Positions 1-5,167 of a DNA stretch of 5,171 bases are shown here, in pieces. The stretch is from Candidatus Methanovirga basalitermitum (lineage in GTDB: Archaea; Methanobacteriota; Methanobacteria; Methanobacteriales; Methanobacteriaceae). Position 1 is the stretch's first letter. Every line of letters starts with the position of its first letter. The position numbers and the translations under genes are program-made. The notes under the pieces are model-generated. The model worked only from the letters and a program-made list of their open reading frames with translations. It was not told the DNA's origin and did not search any database. The stretch covers positions 1 to 5,171 of the forward strand of contig JAISZW010000172.1 of NCBI GenBank assembly GCA_031284445.1. Reading direction: 5' to 3'.

Positions 1-347
1 CAATAAAAGAAACGACTAAAGGATTGAAAGTAAGACTTTATCCTAATAAGTCTGATATTGATTTTTTCCATAAATGTTTTAGATATGATAGAAGAGCATG
101 GAATACATTAGCATCTAAATTCAAATTCCAACCTAAACTAAATGGTTGTGGAATGTATAGTTTTGTATCTGATTAGTAACGAATATGAAAGATAATTTAG
201 ATAAGAAAGCGGACAGTAGAATAAAGAATTTAGTGATAAAAGCTTATAGTTTAGCTGTAAAACAATCATTCAAACAAAAAAAATAGAGGTTTTGTTAAAT
301 TTAAATCCTTTAGGAATAGTAAACAATCATACACAAATAGTCAAGCT

Positions 348-446
348 GTTAGAATACAAGGTAATAGAATCATACTACATTTAAACACATGTAAGTCTTC
401 ATTAAAGTTATCATAGTTAGAATACAAGGTAATAGAGTCATACTAC
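348..446 (+). repeat. Imperfect 31-bp direct repeat inside tnpB (68-bp offset)
   Basis: Positions 348-378 and 416-446 match at 30 of 31 bases; the only difference is A369 versus G437. Both copies can be read as VRIQGNR(I/V)IL, the beta-strand segment that TnpB carries once before its first RuvC motif. The offset of 68 bp is not a multiple of three, so the duplication shifts the frame. A TAG at 414-416 lies at the junction, and a further 1-bp change near 450 restores the original frame. This looks like a local duplication or recombination in a gene already free of selection. Confidence 0.85.
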
Positions 447-1164
447 CTGAAAAATGGTGTTCGTTTCAAAGGACTACCTAAAGAGTATAATAATCAAGAA
501 ATAGCTCAAATAACAGTTAGTATGAAAAATAATAGGTATTATGCTTCTATTATCTTTTTGAAGATAATAGTTCTTAGAAAAAACTCTACGGGTAGAGGTT
601 TAGGCTTAGACTGGAGTGAAAGAGAGATATTTCTCGGTGATTTCAACCATGCAGTACATCCGACTATTGATTTAGGGCTGGAAGCAACAATAAATGAGCT
701 TAACACTAAACTTTCTAAGAAAAAATCACATTCTAAAAATTGGTACAAACTCAAAAACAAGATAGATAGACTAAAAGAATACAAATCAGACTTTATCAAC
801 GATTGGGAACATGGAAAATCCCTAAAATTAGTTAATTATGCTGATTTTATAGGTATTGAAGATATAAATTTCAAATCATTTCATAATAATGGTTGATAAA
901 GGTAGAAGTAAAATAAAAAAGTCATGGTATCGTGTTGATGAGTTTATATCAAAGTTAGACTATAAATTAGATTGGTATAAAGTATTCTAAGGTTATTAGA
1001 GTTGACAAAAATAATACAAGTAAAATGTGTTGTGTTTGTGGATTATATCAATAAAGATTTAGGGATAGCTACTAAGAAATGGACTTATCATAGTATTCTA
1101 CCAAGAGACCAGAATGCGGCTATAAATATTTTACATAGAGCAAGTAAGATATTTTTCAGTAGTT

Positions 1165-1184
1165 CGAAGTTAAGGACAACTTCG
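1165..1184 (+). other. Hairpin at tnpB 3' end (possible omega-RNA/right-end remnant)
   Basis: A perfect 7-bp stem, CGAAGTT / AACTTCG, encloses a 6-base loop (1172-1177); a T-G pair extends it by one. A second, smaller hairpin, AGAAC-agta-GTTCT, follows at 1204-1217. Both lie just 3' of the RuvC-III motif. In IS200/IS605 elements this is where the guide (omega) RNA and the right-end hairpin used for single-strand transposition are found. Assigning it to either role is inference. Confidence 0.4.
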
Positions 1185-1334
1185 GTAGTGGTAACTGTAT
1201 TTTAGAACAGTAGTTCTTTTAGACACACGAATCTGATGATATTAAATCTCCGATTTTATCCGTAGTAGTTCAAGTTCTAAATAATCTATTGTAAACTTTT
1301 AAAGTACTTTAATTCTAAAAGAGAAAATAAGAAA

Positions 1335-1346
1335 TTTAAATATAAT
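1335..1346 (+). promoter_or_regulatory. Possible TATA box for hisI
   Basis: TTTAAATATAAT resembles an archaeal box A, and purine-rich sequence lies just upstream (GAGAAAATAAGAAA). A start of transcription about 25 bases downstream would fall near 1365-1372, ahead of the GGAG at 1391. The whole area is AT-rich, so chance matches are common. Confidence 0.35.
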
Positions 1347-1390
1347 TTTTTAATTCTTTTTTTACATTTTTAAAGAATATATGACCTATT

Positions 1391-1394
1391 GGAG
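1391..1394 (+). promoter_or_regulatory. GGAG ribosome binding site ahead of hisI
   Basis: GGAG stands 8 bases before an in-frame ATT (1403) and 11 before another ATT (1406). It overlaps too closely to serve the ATG at 1395, which is in another frame and opens only a 15-codon reading frame. It is the only recognisable Shine-Dalgarno match near hisI and therefore argues for initiation near 1403 rather than at the TTG at 1439. Confidence 0.5.
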
Positions 1395-1402
1395 ATGTTA
1401 AT

Positions 1403-1840
1403 ATTATTAATTTCAAACATAAAATTAACGATCAAGATTTGATAATAGCTATCGCCCAAGATTATGAAACTTTACAGGTATTGATGGTTGCTTATATGAA
1501 TAAAGAAGCTTTAAAGAAAACTTTAAAAACTAAAAAAGTTCATTATTGGAGTACTTCAAGAAATGAATTATGGTTAAAAGGTGAAAGCTCTGGAAACTTC
1601 CAATTTGTTAAGAAAATTCTGCTTGATTGTGATATGGATAGCATTCTATTAAAAGTTGAACAAATTGGCGGTGCATGTCATTTAGGATATAAATCTTGTT
1701 TTTTTAGAGAAATGGACTATGATAGAATAGCTGAAAAGAAGTATTATACTCTGAGTAATATGGATGTGGATGATTTAAATCTAATTTTAGATAAAGTATT
1801 TAATCCTGATGAGACATATTCCTATGACTTTAATAGCTGA
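1403..1840 (+). CDS. hisI: Phosphoribosyl-AMP cyclohydrolase (HisI), non-canonical start
   Basis: HisI opens the adenine ring of phosphoribosyl-AMP to give ProFAR, the third step of histidine synthesis, in the cytoplasm. The family core is complete: the F(x)n-LIIAIAQDY start of the fold, VLMVAYMN, HYWSTSR, LWLKGESSGN, then DCDMD (1625-1639), GGACHLGYKSCFFR. The three acidic residues of DCDMD match the metal-binding set, and the Cys in DCD plus the two Cys of CHLGYKSC match the three zinc ligands, with the family spacing of 16 and 7. There is no HisE (pyrophosphohydrolase) domain; the tail ends in KVFNPDETY, in keeping with stand-alone archaeal HisI. From ATT 1403 it is 145 aa. The frame is open back to a TGA at 1382-1384 but holds no ATG or GTG. 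The only usual start, TTG 1439, would remove the conserved NFKHKINDQD segment and has no ribosome binding site. Function is sure; the exact start, and whether it is expressed, are not. No other his gene is adjacent. Confidence 0.9.
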   Translation: MINFKHKINDQDLIIAIAQDYETLQVLMVAYMNKEALKKTLKTKKVHYWSTSRNELWLKGESSGNFQFVKKILLDCDMDSILLKVEQIGGACHLGYKSCFFREMDYDRIAEKKYYTLSNMDVDDLNLILDKVFNPDETYSYDFNS

Positions 1841-1880
1841 ATTTAATTTAGGTTAATAGAAGTCCTTATTTCATAAGTAT

Positions 1881-1900
1881 TTATATTAAAAGGAATATAA
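1881..1900 (+). terminator. Weak hairpin, possible hisI terminator
   Basis: A 7-bp AT-only stem, TTATATT / AATATAA, with loop AAAAGG lies 41 bases after the hisI stop, and T-rich sequence follows at about 1920-1935. Archaeal termination relies mostly on T-tracts, so the hairpin itself may be incidental. Confidence 0.25.
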
Positions 1901-2120
1901 TCTCATAAGCTGTCGAATAATTTTTAATTTTCTTGAATTTCATTAAATTTTTAAATGATCTTAAAAATCAATATAAAATTATAATTTGATTTTAATTTTT
2001 AGTGTGAATATGTTTTATAACTTTAATTTATATTTAAAATTTGATCAAATGTTTATTAATGAAATACAAGTTTTTAAAAATTTTTGATAAAAATAGTTTT
2101 TAGACAGTATAAAAAGGATT

Positions 2121-2157
2121 TTCTAATTCTTTCATTCTTGATTAGAATTTTTTCTAA
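2121..2157 (+). promoter_or_regulatory. Alternative hairpins upstream of the secreted-protein gene
   Basis: TTCTAAT (2121-2127) pairs with ATTAGAA (2141-2147). The same ATTAGAA can instead pair with TTCTAA at 2152-2157. The two stems exclude each other. They lie in the leader only if transcription starts from the upstream TATAAAAA (2108-2115). With the downstream TATA box (2166-2174) they would be in the promoter DNA. Confidence 0.3.
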
Positions 2158-2165
2158 CGATGGAG

Positions 2166-2174
2166 TTATATAAT
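2166..2174 (+). promoter_or_regulatory. Likely TATA box for the secreted-protein gene
   Basis: TTATATAAT is close to the archaeal box A consensus. A start about 25 bases downstream, near 2193-2200, would leave a leader of about 35-45 bases carrying GGAGG. TATAAAAA at 2108-2115 is an alternative that would give a leader of about 100 bases. Confidence 0.45.
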
Positions 2175-2217
2175 AGAAGATTCTCTAAATAGCTTTTTAA
2201 AAAATTCTGTTTTAAAC

Positions 2218-2222
2218 GGAGG
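2218..2222 (+). promoter_or_regulatory. GGAGG ribosome binding site that questions the start codon
   Basis: GGAGG is a strong Shine-Dalgarno match. It lies 8 bases before an in-frame TTG (2231) and 14 before the ATG (2237). The spacing favours TTG and the codon favours ATG; the difference is only two residues (Met-Tyr). Confidence 0.7.
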
Positions 2223-2236
2223 TTGTATATTTGTAT

Positions 2237-2824
2237 ATGAATAAAAATATAAGATATTTAGGTTTAATATCTATGTTAGTACTATGTTTTTCGATTATGA
2301 GTTTGGGTAGTGCAGCAAAGAATACATATTGGGATAATTCAGAGCATTTAAATCAAACTGACAGTTCTGAATTAGTCAATGATTCTGATCTGGCTAATGC
2401 TTCTATATTAGTTAATGATTCTAAAATTGATCATGCGACTCAATCTCTTCTTGCAGTAAAATCCTATACTTATAGTCCTACAGCATGCGTATTATGGTCT
2501 AATAATGATCAATTCCGTGTGCGTGCTTATCCATCATCTTACTGGGATAATTGGGATTTTAGAGCCTATGAAGTTACATGGAATAGGAATGTGTGGATTG
2601 ATAAAATTTATCAAAGAGATTGTGAAAATACGGAATATATAACTACTGGTTATATTGACTTCAATCCAAAGGGTACTGCTGAAGGAGAATTGACTGTAAG
2701 ATGCTCTGATGATGGAAAACATGATGGCTGTGATTTTAGTGCTGTAACTGGTTTTGAAAAAGAAAAATTTGATTATCATTTATCTATATGGACCAGTCGT
2801 GAAACCTATCCAGTAAATGCATAA
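2237..2824 (+). CDS. Secreted protein of unknown family with signal peptide and sequon-rich linker
   Basis: I do not recognise this 195-aa protein. Residues 1 to about 26 form a signal peptide: a basic start (MNKNIR), a hydrophobic core (YLGLISMLVLCFSIMSLG) and a small-residue cleavage region (GSAAK). Residues 30-70 form a polar linker with four N-x-S/T sequons (NQT, NDS, NAS, NDS) and an imperfect 12-residue duplication (ELVNDSDLANAS / ILVNDSKIDHAT). Residues 75-195 are aromatic-rich, probably beta-rich, with four cysteines (84, 129, 156, 165) that could make two disulfides outside the cell. YWDN occurs twice, once at the mature N-terminus and once in the domain. The Cys inside the signal peptide is too deep in the hydrophobic core for a lipobox. 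No C-terminal anchor is seen, so release or loose wall attachment is likely. An in-frame TTG six bases upstream is better spaced from GGAGG and could be the true start. It stands alone, with its own promoter and terminator. Confidence 0.75.
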   Translation: MNKNIRYLGLISMLVLCFSIMSLGSAAKNTYWDNSEHLNQTDSSELVNDSDLANASILVNDSKIDHATQSLLAVKSYTYSPTACVLWSNNDQFRVRAYPSSYWDNWDFRAYEVTWNRNVWIDKIYQRDCENTEYITTGYIDFNPKGTAEGELTVRCSDDGKHDGCDFSAVTGFEKEKFDYHLSIWTSRETYPVNA

Positions 2825-2871
2825 TCTATCATAGTTAATATTTTTTAGAAAATTGTATTTATATACATTTA

Positions 2872-2916
2872 TCACTTAATTAACCATATTAAGTGAATTC
2901 TTATTTTTATTTTAAA
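2872..2916 (+). terminator. Hairpin plus T-rich tract ending the secreted-protein gene
   Basis: TCACTTAAT (2872-2880) pairs perfectly with ATTAAGTGA (2888-2896) around a 7-base loop. TTCTTATTTTTATTTT follows at once. It lies 47 bases after the stop codon, in the right direction to end that transcript. Confidence 0.6.
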
Positions 2917-3052
2917 GTGTTTACATTCTTATTTCTATTTTTTGCAAAATATACTCACATCTTCTAAATTATTTCTAATTCCTACAGAGTAAGTGTTGTG
3001 CGATTATTTTAATCAAAATTTGAATCTTATTTAAATCCATTATTTTGATGAA

Positions 3053-3110
3053 TAAAGATTATAAGTCAATTAATTTAAGAATTAGTTATTTTTATTTACT
3101 TATAACTTTA
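3053..3110. repeat. Interrupted inverted repeat (13 bp with one bulge)
   Basis: TAAAG (3053-3057) and TTATAAGT (3059-3066) pair with ACTTATAA (3098-3105) and CTTTA (3106-3110); A3058 is left as a bulge. The loop is 31 bases. All pairs but two are A-T, so stability is modest. Confidence 0.5.
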
Positions 3111-3140
3111 ATAAAACAATATAAAGCTATTTAAATTAAG

Positions 3141-3171
3141 ACAAAGAAAAAACTTGTTTTCCGTTCTTTGT
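3141..3171. repeat. Nested inverted repeat
   Basis: ACAAAGAA (3141-3148) pairs with TTCTTTGT (3164-3171). Inside, AAAA (3149-3152) pairs with TTTT (3157-3160) around CTTG, leaving CCG as a bulge. The inner part coincides with the first copy of the 19-bp direct repeat. Confidence 0.5.
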
Positions 3172-3211
3172 TTGTTGACTAAGGCAATTTAAAAAAAACT
3201 TGTTTCCCGTT
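3147..3211 (+). repeat. Pair of 19-bp direct repeats 46 bp apart
   Basis: AAAAAACTTGTTTTCCGTT (3147-3165) and AAAAAACTTGTTTCCCGTT (3193-3211) differ at one base. The sequence between them is unrelated to the repeats. With only two copies this is not a CRISPR array. Confidence 0.65.
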
Positions 3212-3341
3212 TCCTAATTTATTAATGATGATAAACTCTTTCAATCCATTTAAAATTTTCTTGATTCAAACTCTCTATTCCCTTTAATAATGGTGATAAA
3301 TTATTTATTTTTAATATTTTTATCTATAAATCGTTTTTAAG

Positions 3342-3353
3342 TTTTATATAAAT
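3342..3353 (+). promoter_or_regulatory. Likely TATA box for the DHS operon
   Basis: TTTTATATAAAT is an excellent archaeal box A match. Transcription would start near 3370-3378, giving a leader of about 55 bases before the ATG at 3430. Confidence 0.55.
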
Positions 3354-3429
3354 AAAATCATAGTTTTTAATTAAAATTTGAATATTTGTATTGCATAACG
3401 ATACATAGAGTTAAATTTCAGATGATTTT

Positions 3430-4362
3430 ATGAAAGTTAAACAAATAAACATTAAAAAAAACATGACTGTTAAGGAACTAATAACTGAATTTGAATATTC
3501 TGGTGTTTTAGGTGCTGGTAGAGTTGGACGAGCAACAGAAATCCTATCAAAAATGATTTCAGATGAGGATACTAAAGTATTTTTAAGTATTGGAGGACCA
3601 TTTGTTCCAGGAGGATTAAGGAATATAATCACTAAAATGATCAAAAACAAACAAATTGATGTCTTAATTACAAGTGGAGCCAATATAACACATGACCTTC
3701 TTGAATCGTTTGGTGGAAGTCATTACAGAGGTTATGGTTTTAATGATGATCATCTTAATCATGAAGGAATAGGTCGTATAGGAGATGTTTACACTAAAAA
3801 TGTGGACTTTGAAGTTTTTGAAAGAAAAATAGCTAATATTTTCAATGAAATAGCTATTTCTATTAATTATAAACCCAACATAATATCTATAAATGATCTA
3901 CTACGAGAAATTGGGAAAAGAATTAATGATGAAAATTCAATTTTAAAAGCTGCCTATGAAAATGATGTTAGTATATTTTCACCAGGACTTGTTGACAGTA
4001 TGTTAGGATTACAACTATGGATGTTTACTCAAGATCATGATTTAACTGTGGATGCAGTCAAAGACATGCATGTTTTATCTGATTTAGTTTTTGAAGCAAA
4101 ATGTGTTGGTGCTGTTATTTTGGGAGGAGGTCTTCCAAAACATTATACATTGGCTTCTAATCTTCTTAAAGGAGGAATAGACTCAGCTATTCAAATAACA
4201 ATGGATAGAAGTGAAACTGGAAGTTTAAGTGGAGCTCCACTTGAAGAAGCAAAGTCCTGGTCTAAAGCAAAAGTAGAATCAGATTTAGTAACTGTAATTG
4301 GGGATGTAACCATTCTTTTCCCATTAATATTGTCTGGAGCTATAGATAAAATGAAAAATTAA
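3430..4362 (+). CDS. dys: Deoxyhypusine synthase
   Basis: The enzyme moves the aminobutyl group of spermidine, with NAD, onto a lysine of translation factor aIF5A, the first step of hypusine formation in the cytoplasm. At 310 aa it is of archaeal length, lacking the N-terminal extension of the human enzyme. Visible landmarks are SGVLGAGRVGRATEI (24-38), FLSIGGPFVPGGLR (51-64), LITSGANITHDL (79-90), the HYRGYGFND region (98-106), NVDFEVFE (124-131), FSPGLVDSMLG (183-193) and ILGGGLPKHYTLASNLL (230-246) with the active-site His238. GSLSGAPLEEAKSWSKAKV (264-282) follows, with Lys279 at the place of human catalytic Lys329 and Glu273 at human Glu323. Two positions differ from the human enzyme: Leu266 replaces the acidic residue of GSDSGA (human Asp316), and Ser278 replaces the Gly before the lysine. 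Only a weak Shine-Dalgarno match, GATGATT, precedes the ATG. The downstream membrane-protein gene begins 9 bases after the stop, so the two are probably co-transcribed. The family is certain; the exact amine donor is not. Confidence 0.95.
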   Translation: MKVKQINIKKNMTVKELITEFEYSGVLGAGRVGRATEILSKMISDEDTKVFLSIGGPFVPGGLRNIITKMIKNKQIDVLITSGANITHDLLESFGGSHYRGYGFNDDHLNHEGIGRIGDVYTKNVDFEVFERKIANIFNEIAISINYKPNIISINDLLREIGKRINDENSILKAAYENDVSIFSPGLVDSMLGLQLWMFTQDHDLTVDAVKDMHVLSDLVFEAKCVGAVILGGGLPKHYTLASNLLKGGIDSAIQITMDRSETGSLSGAPLEEAKSWSKAKVESDLVTVIGDVTILFPLILSGAIDKMKN

Positions 4363-4371
4363 GTAATTAAC

Positions 4372-4947
4372 ATGAATTCAATTATAACTATCATCTTTTA
4401 TGGATTATCAGGTTTTTTAATGAAGATGTCTGATGAGGAATATGATGAAAATAGTAATAAATTAATATCATCTTTTTTAGGGATGGTTACTGGTTTGATC
4501 TGTGGATATTTAGCAAGTCATGATATAAATGCCATATACCTCTTTTTAGGAATTCTCATATCCAGTTTAATATCTTTGAAAATAGATGGAATTCATCATA
4601 TTACTTCTTTAATATTCTTTCTAATGACTTTTATGTTCTTTGGTATAGGTAATTTAAATTTATTTACTTTAGCTATTTGTGTAATATCTGGTTTTATTGA
4701 TGAAATTGGAAATGATAATGAATATATCTACAAAAGAAGTAGCTTTTTTAAGGTTTTTTTTGATTATAGGTTTGCTATGAAAATAGCTATTTTATTGTTA
4801 TCTGTTTTAGGATTAATCAACATTTTATATGGATTTTCAATAGATTTCATTGGGGTTTTAGCACCTGAAACAATTATTTATTTCCTATTTTTTGAAATAT
4901 TTTATGAAGTGGGTAATAAAACATTTAAAAAGTATTTATTACAATAA
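4372..4947 (+). CDS. Polytopic membrane protein of unknown function
   Basis: I do not recognise this 191-aa protein. Hydrophobic segments lie near residues 4-17, 32-48, 52-68, 76-93, 95-109, 135-155 and 158-178, giving about six or seven membrane spans. Short polar stretches between them are rich in acidic residues: MKMSDEEYDE (17-26), KIDGIHH (70-76) and GFIDEIGNDNEY (107-118). There is also a DYRFAMK segment (131-137) just before a span. Acid-rich motifs facing one side of the membrane can bind metal in lipid-modifying enzymes, but no known signature is complete, so this is only a hint. The gene begins 9 bases after the deoxyhypusine synthase stop with no Shine-Dalgarno match, which suggests co-transcription and perhaps translation coupled to the upstream gene. 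The basic C-terminus (KTFKKYLLQ) probably stays in the cytoplasm. The reading is uninterrupted and its base composition is like that of its neighbours. Confidence 0.85.
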   Translation: MNSIITIIFYGLSGFLMKMSDEEYDENSNKLISSFLGMVTGLICGYLASHDINAIYLFLGILISSLISLKIDGIHHITSLIFFLMTFMFFGIGNLNLFTLAICVISGFIDEIGNDNEYIYKRSSFFKVFFDYRFAMKIAILLLSVLGLINILYGFSIDFIGVLAPETIIYFLFFEIFYEVGNKTFKKYLLQ

Positions 4948-5057
4948 TTCATAATCTGATTATTAAATGGGACTGTCCAAATTTTTACTGATAACTTTGG
5001 TTAATTATGCTAAGTCAAAAAATAAAATATTATATTATAAACATAAATATATCAACT
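4948..5057. other. Intergenic sequence after the DHS operon
   Basis: No gene is seen. A DNA palindrome, ATAATC-T-GATTAT, lies at 4951-4963. GGGACTGTCCAAATTTTT at 4969-4986 has the look of an insertion-sequence end, and CCAAA (4977-4981) pairs with TTTGG (4996-5000). AT-only sequence fills the rest. No clear T-tract terminator for the operon is present here. Confidence 0.4.
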
Positions 5058-5167
5058 CTGTCAACTTAAGAAAATTATTTTTTTAAACTTTAATTGAAAT
5101 TAAAAATAAAGCTTGATAAACCAAGATTCAAAATAGAAATTTTAATCAAAAATCCTTAAGTTGACAG
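5058..5167. repeat. 110-bp segment bounded by 13-bp perfect inverted repeats
   Basis: CTGTCAACTTAAG (5058-5070) and CTTAAGTTGACAG (5155-5167) are exact reverse complements. The 84 bases between are AT-rich, with an internal TTTAATT / AATTAAA stem and no reading frame. Unlike the AT-only repeats elsewhere in the window, the arms have mixed base composition, which makes chance unlikely. It could be a miniature inverted-repeat element, an insertion-sequence remnant or a long hairpin ending the upstream operon. The window stops 4 bases after the right arm, so a target-site duplication cannot be judged. Confidence 0.7.

Larger units (their letters stand above)
1..1205 (+). pseudogene. tnpB: Decayed tnpB (IS200/IS605-family OrfB, RuvC-like RNA-guided nuclease), 5' end cut by window
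   Basis: This is the relic of an IS200/IS605 accessory gene; intact TnpB is an RNA-guided DNA nuclease. Reading the frames in turn recovers most of the family. The N-terminal helical part (GLKVRLYPNK, FRYDRRAWNTLASKF) runs over 3-176. DKKADSRIKNLVIKAYSLAV follows at about 182-286, then RGFVKFKSFRNSKQSY at about 279-416. The RuvC-I motif GLGLDWSE and RuvC-II motif IGIEDINFKSF lie in the frame open from 417 to 896, WYRVDEFISKLDYKLDWYKVF at 889-990, and the half zinc finger SKMCCVCG at 989-1054. RuvC-III (RDQNAAINIL) is in the frame ending at 1205. Breaks lie near 176, 280 (an A-run), 414 (TAG), 450, 893, 988 and 1045. The second CxxC pair of the zinc finger is lost (WTYHSILPRD). The pieces total roughly 380 residues, close to full length. 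No tnpA is visible. A further in-frame stretch to the TAA at 1292-1294 (HESDDIKSPILSVVVQVL) may be the old C-terminus, but two TAG codons precede it. Confidence 0.88.
1841..2230. other. AT-rich intergenic spacer between hisI and the secreted-protein gene
   Basis: No credible gene is present. It contains an AT-only hairpin (TTATATT / AATATAA, 1881-1900) that may help end hisI transcription, and a T-rich tract after 1920. An 8-bp inverted repeat, AAAATCAA (1964-1971) / TTGATTTT (1986-1993), and a 12-bp palindrome, ATTTGATCAAAT (2039-2050), follow. Two candidate TATA boxes (2108-2115, 2166-2174) and a leader with alternative hairpins (2121-2157) complete it. Confidence 0.6.
2917..3341. other. 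Gene-free AT-rich region with clustered inverted repeats
   Basis: No open reading frame with coding character is seen on either strand. Inverted repeats are ATCAAAAT / ATTTTGAT (3012-3019, 3042-3049), a 13-bp bulged stem over 3053-3110, and ACAAAGAA / TTCTTTGT (3141-3171). A 19-bp direct repeat pair lies at 3147-3165 and 3193-3211. A weaker pair, TAATGATGATAAA / TAATGGTGATAAA, lies at 3223-3235 and 3288-3300. An unannotated small RNA or mobile-element remnant is possible, but nothing identifies either. Confidence 0.5.

Noticed and set aside
539..799. Minus-strand open frame of 86 codons
   Set aside because: It lies opposite the tnpB relic, has low-complexity hydrophobic composition and no ribosome binding site; a shadow of the plus-strand frame.
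522..896. Independent 124-aa gene
   Set aside because: It contains the RuvC-I and RuvC-II motifs of TnpB and is only the longest undamaged fragment of that relic.
1002..1205. Independent 67-aa gene
   Set aside because: It carries the RuvC-III motif RDQNAAINIL and is the C-terminal fragment of the same tnpB relic; the frame upstream of about 1045 is spurious.
1299..1312. TTAAAGTACTTTAA palindrome as a regulator operator for hisI
   Set aside because: It is almost all A/T, lies upstream of the presumed promoter at the edge of the mobile-element relic, and nothing else supports a regulatory role.
2534..2779. Minus-strand open frame of 81 codons
   Set aside because: It is antisense to the secreted-protein gene, rich in Phe/Ile/Ser as expected from reversed AT-rich coding DNA, with no start signals.
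3147..3211. CRISPR array
   Set aside because: There are only two 19-bp copies, one starts in an A-run, no third unit or leader is present and no cas gene is in the window.
3223..3300. C/D-box guide RNA (UGAUGA box at 3226-3231)
   Set aside because: No CUGA D box lies at a suitable distance, and TGATGA is common in AT-rich DNA.
3411..3683. Minus-strand open frame of 90 codons
   Set aside because: It is antisense to the start of deoxyhypusine synthase, whose family match is certain.
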